Program-made: the position numbers and the translations under genes
The notes under the pieces: generated by a model
Database searches by the model: none
Seen by the model: only the letters and a program-made list of their open reading frames with translations
Told to the model about the DNA's origin: nothing
Part shown: one piece after another, positions 14,745-17,751 of the stretch
Numbering within the stretch: position 1 is the first letter of the stretch
Layout of the letters: every line of letters begins with the position of its first letter
Source of the DNA: DASZGI01 sp035938995
Lineage (GTDB): Bacteria > Actinomycetota > Actinomycetes > Streptomycetales > Catenulisporaceae
Length of the DNA: 17,751 nucleotides
Direction: 5' to 3'
Assembly: GCF_035938995.1 (NCBI RefSeq)
Contig: NZ_DASZGI010000372.1
Span: forward strand, 1 to 17,751

Positions 14745-15839
14745 TCAGTAACGGGTATCAAGCAGCGGCGCCGCGGACGTGCGAGACGTCCGCGGCGCCG
14801 CGTTGGCTTGTCGCGCGGGTGCGGGGCCGGATGAGCCGCGCACGACCAGTTCGGTCGCGAGCTCGACGTGCAGGGCGTCGACCCGGTGCCCGTCCAGGAG
14901 ACGGATCAGCAGGCTGACGGCCATCCGGCCCATCTCCTCGAGCGGCTGGCGGACGGTGGTCAGCTGGGGGTTGGTGGCCTGGGCGAGGTCGATGTCGTCG
15001 AAACCCGTGATCGACAGGTCGGCCGGTACGCTCAGTCCCCGCTCGGCCGCGGCGGCCAGCGCGCCGACCGCGGTCTTGTCGTTGAAGCAGACCAGCGCGG
15101 TGGGCCGGTCCTCGAGGTCGAGCAGCTCGCCGGCCGTCCGGTAGCCGAATGGCGTCGTCGGCTCGCCCGCGCGGCACAACTCCGGGTCGGGGAGCACGCC
15201 GACCCCGGCGAGCGCGGCGGCGTGCCCGGCCAGCCGAGCCTCCCCGGCCAGCCAGTTGTGCGGTCCGGCCACCACCCCGATGCGCCGGTGGCCGAGCTGG
15301 ACCAGGTGATGGCTGAGGCTGCGGGCCCCGGCGAAGTGGGCCGCGGAGACCGCCGCGATGTCGCGCGGCGGCGGGGTGCGCGGATCGACCACGACGAACG
15401 GGAAGCCGCGGGCGCGCAGCGCGACGAGCTCGTCGCTGGGCTCGGGCGGAAGGATCACGATCGCGCCGCCGACGCCTGGCCGCGCGGGGAGCGTGGGCAG
15501 CACCGTCTCCTGCTGCGCGGCCTCCCCGGCGTTCAGCATCAGGGTTCTGCCGTGAAGCTCCAGGGTCTCGGCGATCGAGGAGACGATCAGCCCGAAGTAG
15601 TCGGTGAGCACGTACGGGCAGCGCAGGTAAACCGCATCCGACGAGGTGCGCCGCACGCCCGGACGGGAACCGGCCGCCTGAGCGCCGAGCTGCTCGGCGG
15701 CGCGGCGCACCAGCTCGCGGGTCTCGGGCGCGACGTTCGTCTGGTCGTTGAGGACCCGGGAGACCGTGGCGATGGACACCCCGCTCTGCGCCGCGATCGC
15801 GCGCACAGTCACCCGCCGCCCCTGCGGACCGCTAACCAT
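14745..15839 (-). CDS. LacI-family transcriptional repressor
   Basis: This 364-residue regulator has the LacI helix-turn-helix at ~10-31 (VTVRAIAAQSGVSIATVSRV, then LNDQTNVAPETRELV). It is followed by a periplasmic-binding-protein-like sugar domain (GGAIVILPPE, HRRIGVVAG, TALVCFNDKTAVGALAAA, SITGFDDIDLAQATNPQLTT, VRGSS). The segment after the HTH (LGAQAAGSRPG) departs from the usual hinge pattern. ATG 15839 has no SD; GTG 15812 (residue 10), with GGGG 6 nt upstream, may be the real start and matches typical LacI N-termini. It is divergent from the GH30 gene, which is its likely target, and TGTTNCA elements lie in the shared gap. The 3' coding end contains a perfect 16-bp stem. The inducer is unknown, probably a sugar released by the GH30 enzyme (inference). 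Confidence 0.93.
   Translation of the reverse strand: MVSGPQGRRVTVRAIAAQSGVSIATVSRVLNDQTNVAPETRELVRRAAEQLGAQAAGSRPGVRRTSSDAVYLRCPYVLTDYFGLIVSSIAETLELHGRTLMLNAGEAAQQETVLPTLPARPGVGGAIVILPPEPSDELVALRARGFPFVVVDPRTPPPRDIAAVSAAHFAGARSLSHHLVQLGHRRIGVVAGPHNWLAGEARLAGHAAALAGVGVLPDPELCRAGEPTTPFGYRTAGELLDLEDRPTALVCFNDKTAVGALAAAAERGLSVPADLSITGFDDIDLAQATNPQLTTVRQPLEEMGRMAVSLLIRLLDGHRVDALHVELATELVVRGSSGPAPARQANAAPRTSRTSAAPLLDTRY
14765..14801. terminator. Bidirectional stem-loop inside the 3' end of the LacI gene
   Basis: GCGGCGCCGCGGACGT (14765-14780) pairs perfectly with 14786-14801 around a GCGAG loop: 16 bp with no mismatch. It lies within the last codons of the LacI gene and 28 nt past the convergent DUF998 stop. 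Both transcripts would meet it, so a bidirectional terminator is likely. No U-tract is present, as is common in high-GC actinomycetes. Confidence 0.75.
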
Positions 15840-15867
15840 GTGTTACACGATGCTGTTCCATGACCGA

Positions 15868-15873
15868 AGCATA
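15868..15873 (-). promoter_or_regulatory. Candidate -10 box of the LacI gene
   Basis: Read on the minus strand this is TATGCT, about 30 nt before the ATG at 15839. No clear -35 box was found. The TGTTNCA elements at 15841 and 15854 would overlap the start of transcription, which suits autorepression. Confidence 0.35.
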
Positions 15874-15910
15874 GTCAGTCCGGAGAAGCGTGGAGAAGAC
15901 GCTGGGTCCC

Positions 15911-15916
15911 TTGACA
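15911..15916 (+). promoter_or_regulatory. Candidate -35 box of the GH30 gene
   Basis: A consensus TTGACA about 100 nt before the GH30 start. The best -10 at suitable spacing is TGTCTA (15935-15940), which is a poor match. The downstream TGTTNCA cluster would then lie at about +8 to +35, a typical place for repression. Confidence 0.35.
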
Positions 15917-16014
15917 CGGCCAGGTATCGCTGCTTGTCTACCGCTGCTGAAAGTGTTCCATGATTGTTACATCTGTTTCATGACCTCCGCCCGACTCGCG
16001 CAAGGAGGATGACG

Positions 16015-17751
16015 ATGTCCCGCATTCGAGTGATCGCGATATCGCTGGGCACGGCGGTGGCCGCCATCGGCGCCACCACGGCGGCCAGCGTCGGAGCGGC
16101 AGCCGCCGACGGGCGCGGGTCCGCGCCCGTCGCGGCCCATGTCTGGGTCACCACCCCCGACGGCACGGACAAGATGGCTGATCTGGGGACGGTGCCGTTC
16201 AGTACCGCGGCGACCACCGCTCCGACGGTCGTGGTCGATCCGACCCTGAAGTACCAGACGATGCAGGGCTTCGGCGGCGCGATCACCGACTCGTCGGCCG
16301 CCGTGCTCTCCGGGCTTTCCCCTGCTGCGCGCGAGGCGACGATGCGCTCGCTGTTCGACCCGCGGACCGGGGACGGCCTGGACTATCTGCGCCAGCCGAT
16401 CGGCGCCTCCGACTTCGTGGTGAACGCGGCCTACACCTACGACGACCTGCCAGCCGGCCAGACCGACTACGCGCAGCGCGACTTCAGCATCGCGCACGAC
16501 CAGGCGCAGATCCTTCCGCTGCTGCGTGAGGCCAAGGCCATCAATCCCCGCCTGCAGATCGTGGCCACGCCGTGGAGCCCGCCCGCGTGGATGAAGACCA
16601 CTGACTTGCTGGACGGCGGACGGCTGATCGACGACCCGCGCGTCTACCGCTCCTACGCGCTCTACCTGCTGAAGTTCGTCGAGGCGTACAAGGCGAACGG
16701 CGTCACGGTCGACACGATCACCGTCCAGAACGAGCCGCAGAACCGCACGCCGAACGGGTATCCGGGAACGGACATGCCCTCCTGGCAGGAGGAGAAGGTC
16801 ATCGAGGACCTCGGCCCGATGCTGCGCGACGCGGACCTGCACACCCAGATCCTCGCGTACGACCACAACTGGACCGAGCACCCGAACGACGTCGCCAACA
16901 CCCCGCCGGACGAGACCGCGGACATCAACGCGTACCCGCAGAACGTCCTGTCCTCCCCGGCCGCGAAGTGGGTCTCGGGCGTCGCATACCACTGCTACTA
17001 CGGCGATCCGAGCGCGATGACGACGCTGCACAACCAGTTCCCGGACAAGGCGATCTACTTCACTGAGTGCTCGGGAAGCCAGTCCTCGAACCCGGCGAAC
17101 ACCTTCTCCGACACGCTCAAGTGGCACGCCAGGAACCTGATCATCGGCGCGACCCGCAACTGGGCCGAGACCGTCATCAACTGGAACCTCGCCCTCGACC
17201 CGTCCGGCGGCCCGCACGTGGGCGGTTGCGCCACCTGCACCGGAATCGTGACCGTTGGCCCCGGCGACACCGTCACCAACGACGCCGAGTACTACACGCT
17301 CGGACATCTGGCCCGGTTCGTGACGCCCGGCGCGGTGCGCATCGGCAGCACGTCCTTCGGTACGACCGGCTGGAACGGTCAGATCATGGATGTGGCGTTC
17401 CGCAATCCGGACGGCAGCACCGTGCTGGTCGCGCACAACGAGAACGACAACCCGCAGACCTTCGCGGTGCGCGAAGGCAGCCAGGCGTTCACCTACACCC
17501 TGCCCGGCGGCGCCCTCGCCACGTTCGTCTGGCGCGGCGACATCCCCGGAACCGACGCGCTGCGTCAGGTCAACCCGACCGGCTGGACCGCGACGGCGAA
17601 CCCGAACGGCCCGACCAACCCCTGCTGCACCGGTGACGTAGCGGCCAACGCCGTGGACGGCGACGCCAGCACCCGCTACTCGACCGGCACGGGCCAGACC
17701 CCCGGGCAGTACCTCCAGGTCGACTTCGGCAAGACAGTCGATGCCCGCCAG
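16015..17751 (+). CDS. Secreted GH30 glucosylceramidase-type glycoside hydrolase with C-terminal F5/8C domain, 3' end outside window
   Basis: 579 codons are open to the window edge. ATG 16015 follows a strong AAGGAGG (16002-16008) at 6-nt spacing; an in-frame ATG at 16009 is too close to it. A signal peptide is visible (MSRIRVIAISLGTAVAAIGA to AAAAD, cleavage near residue 31). The catalytic domain is GH30: QTMQGFGGAITDSSA (~82-96), the acid/base Glu240 in TVQNEPQ, the nucleophile Glu351 in YFTECSG, HCYYGD, and NWNLALDP...GGCATCTGIVTV near 386-422. A beta-sandwich follows to ~510. From ~520 a discoidin/F5-8C (CBM32-like) domain begins (DGDASTRYSTGTGQTPGQYL) and is cut. The enzyme acts outside the cell on beta-glucosides such as glucosylceramide or beta-glucan; the exact substrate is not decidable from sequence. 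It is divergent from the LacI gene, its likely regulator. Confidence 0.95.
   Translation, partial: MSRIRVIAISLGTAVAAIGATTAASVGAAAADGRGSAPVAAHVWVTTPDGTDKMADLGTVPFSTAATTAPTVVVDPTLKYQTMQGFGGAITDSSAAVLSGLSPAAREATMRSLFDPRTGDGLDYLRQPIGASDFVVNAAYTYDDLPAGQTDYAQRDFSIAHDQAQILPLLREAKAINPRLQIVATPWSPPAWMKTTDLLDGGRLIDDPRVYRSYALYLLKFVEAYKANGVTVDTITVQNEPQNRTPNGYPGTDMPSWQEEKVIEDLGPMLRDADLHTQILAYDHNWTEHPNDVANTPPDETADINAYPQNVLSSPAAKWVSGVAYHCYYGDPSAMTTLHNQFPDKAIYFTECSGSQSSNPANTFSDTLKWHARNLIIGATRNWAETVINWNLALDPSGGPHVGGCATCTGIVTVGPGDTVTNDAEYYTLGHLARFVTPGAVRIGSTSFGTTGWNGQIMDVAFRNPDGSTVLVAHNENDNPQTFAVREGSQAFTYTLPGGALATFVWRGDIPGTDALRQVNPTGWTATANPNGPTNPCCTGDVAANAVDGDASTRYSTGTGQTPGQYLQVDFGKTVDARQ

Larger units (their letters stand above)
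15840..16014. promoter_or_regulatory. Divergent LacI-GH30 control region with five TGTTNCA elements
   Basis: Same-orientation TGTTNCA elements lie at 15841, 15854, 15954, 15965 and 15974. Those at 15854, 15954 and 15974 extend to TGTTYCATGA. One cluster is next to the LacI start; the other lies 32-61 bp before the GH30 start. This layout suits one repressor acting on both promoters. Candidate promoter parts are TATGCT on the minus strand (15868-15873) for LacI and TTGACA on the plus strand (15911-15916) for GH30, whose -10 is weak. Confidence 0.55.

Noticed and set aside
15967..17436. 489-codon minus-strand frame opposite the GH30 gene
   Set aside because: No domain seen, whereas the plus strand has both GH30 catalytic motifs and a strong SD.
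14745..17751. A sugar ABC transporter expected beside LacI and GH30
   Set aside because: No transporter gene is present in the window; it may lie to the right, so nothing can be claimed.

Overview
The window comes from a high-GC Gram-positive actinomycete, of the Streptomyces/Catenulispora/Actinospica kind. The reasons are third codon positions that are almost all G or C, large secreted Asn/Thr/Ser/Gly-rich proteins, actinobacterial VDTR-type repeats, rare TTA codons, and an ECF42-type sigma factor linked to a DGPF protein. The genus cannot be fixed from the sequence. Both ends of the window cut a gene. No tRNA, rRNA, CRISPR array, insertion sequence or integrase was seen.

Layout. (1) 1-4226, minus strand: the N-terminal ~1,408 residues of a giant secreted protein (DNRLRE-like, FG-GAP-like, LamG-like and VDTR-repeat regions) whose 3' end lies left of the window. 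(2) 4227-4527: a divergent promoter region with a Crp-like site, a 14-bp perfect palindrome and a 10-bp leader hairpin. (3) 4528-11508, plus: a 2,326-residue SpvB/RHS (YD-repeat) protein of polymorphic-toxin layout. Its C-terminal tip has Cys-rich, Gly/Ser, hydrophobic and Ser-rich segments and then 15-residue repeats. It matches no toxin that I recognise. (4) 11650-12069, plus: a small uncharacterised gene directly downstream, in the place an immunity gene would occupy. (5) 12189-14736, plus: a DGPF/YCII-like protein, an ECF42-type sigma factor and a DUF998-like membrane protein. The promoters of the first and third genes share TGTCGA-N17-CGAAGC, so this looks like one self-controlled local regulon. 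(6) 14745-15839, minus: a LacI-family repressor, convergent with the DUF998 gene and carrying a 16-bp perfect stem inside its 3' coding end. (7) 16015-17751, plus: a secreted GH30 glucosylceramidase-type hydrolase with the start of an F5/8C (CBM32-like) domain, cut by the window edge. The LacI and GH30 genes are divergent and share five same-orientation TGTTNCA elements between them.

How the genes work together (inference). The left half is a pair of divergent surface or secreted giants, probably for contact, adhesion or toxin delivery. The middle is an ECF42 stress-type regulon with hairpins in all its leaders. The right half is a locally regulated extracellular glycoside hydrolase. The least explained parts are the RHS tip with its downstream small gene, and the 12-bp hairpin that ends exactly at the sigma factor start codon.
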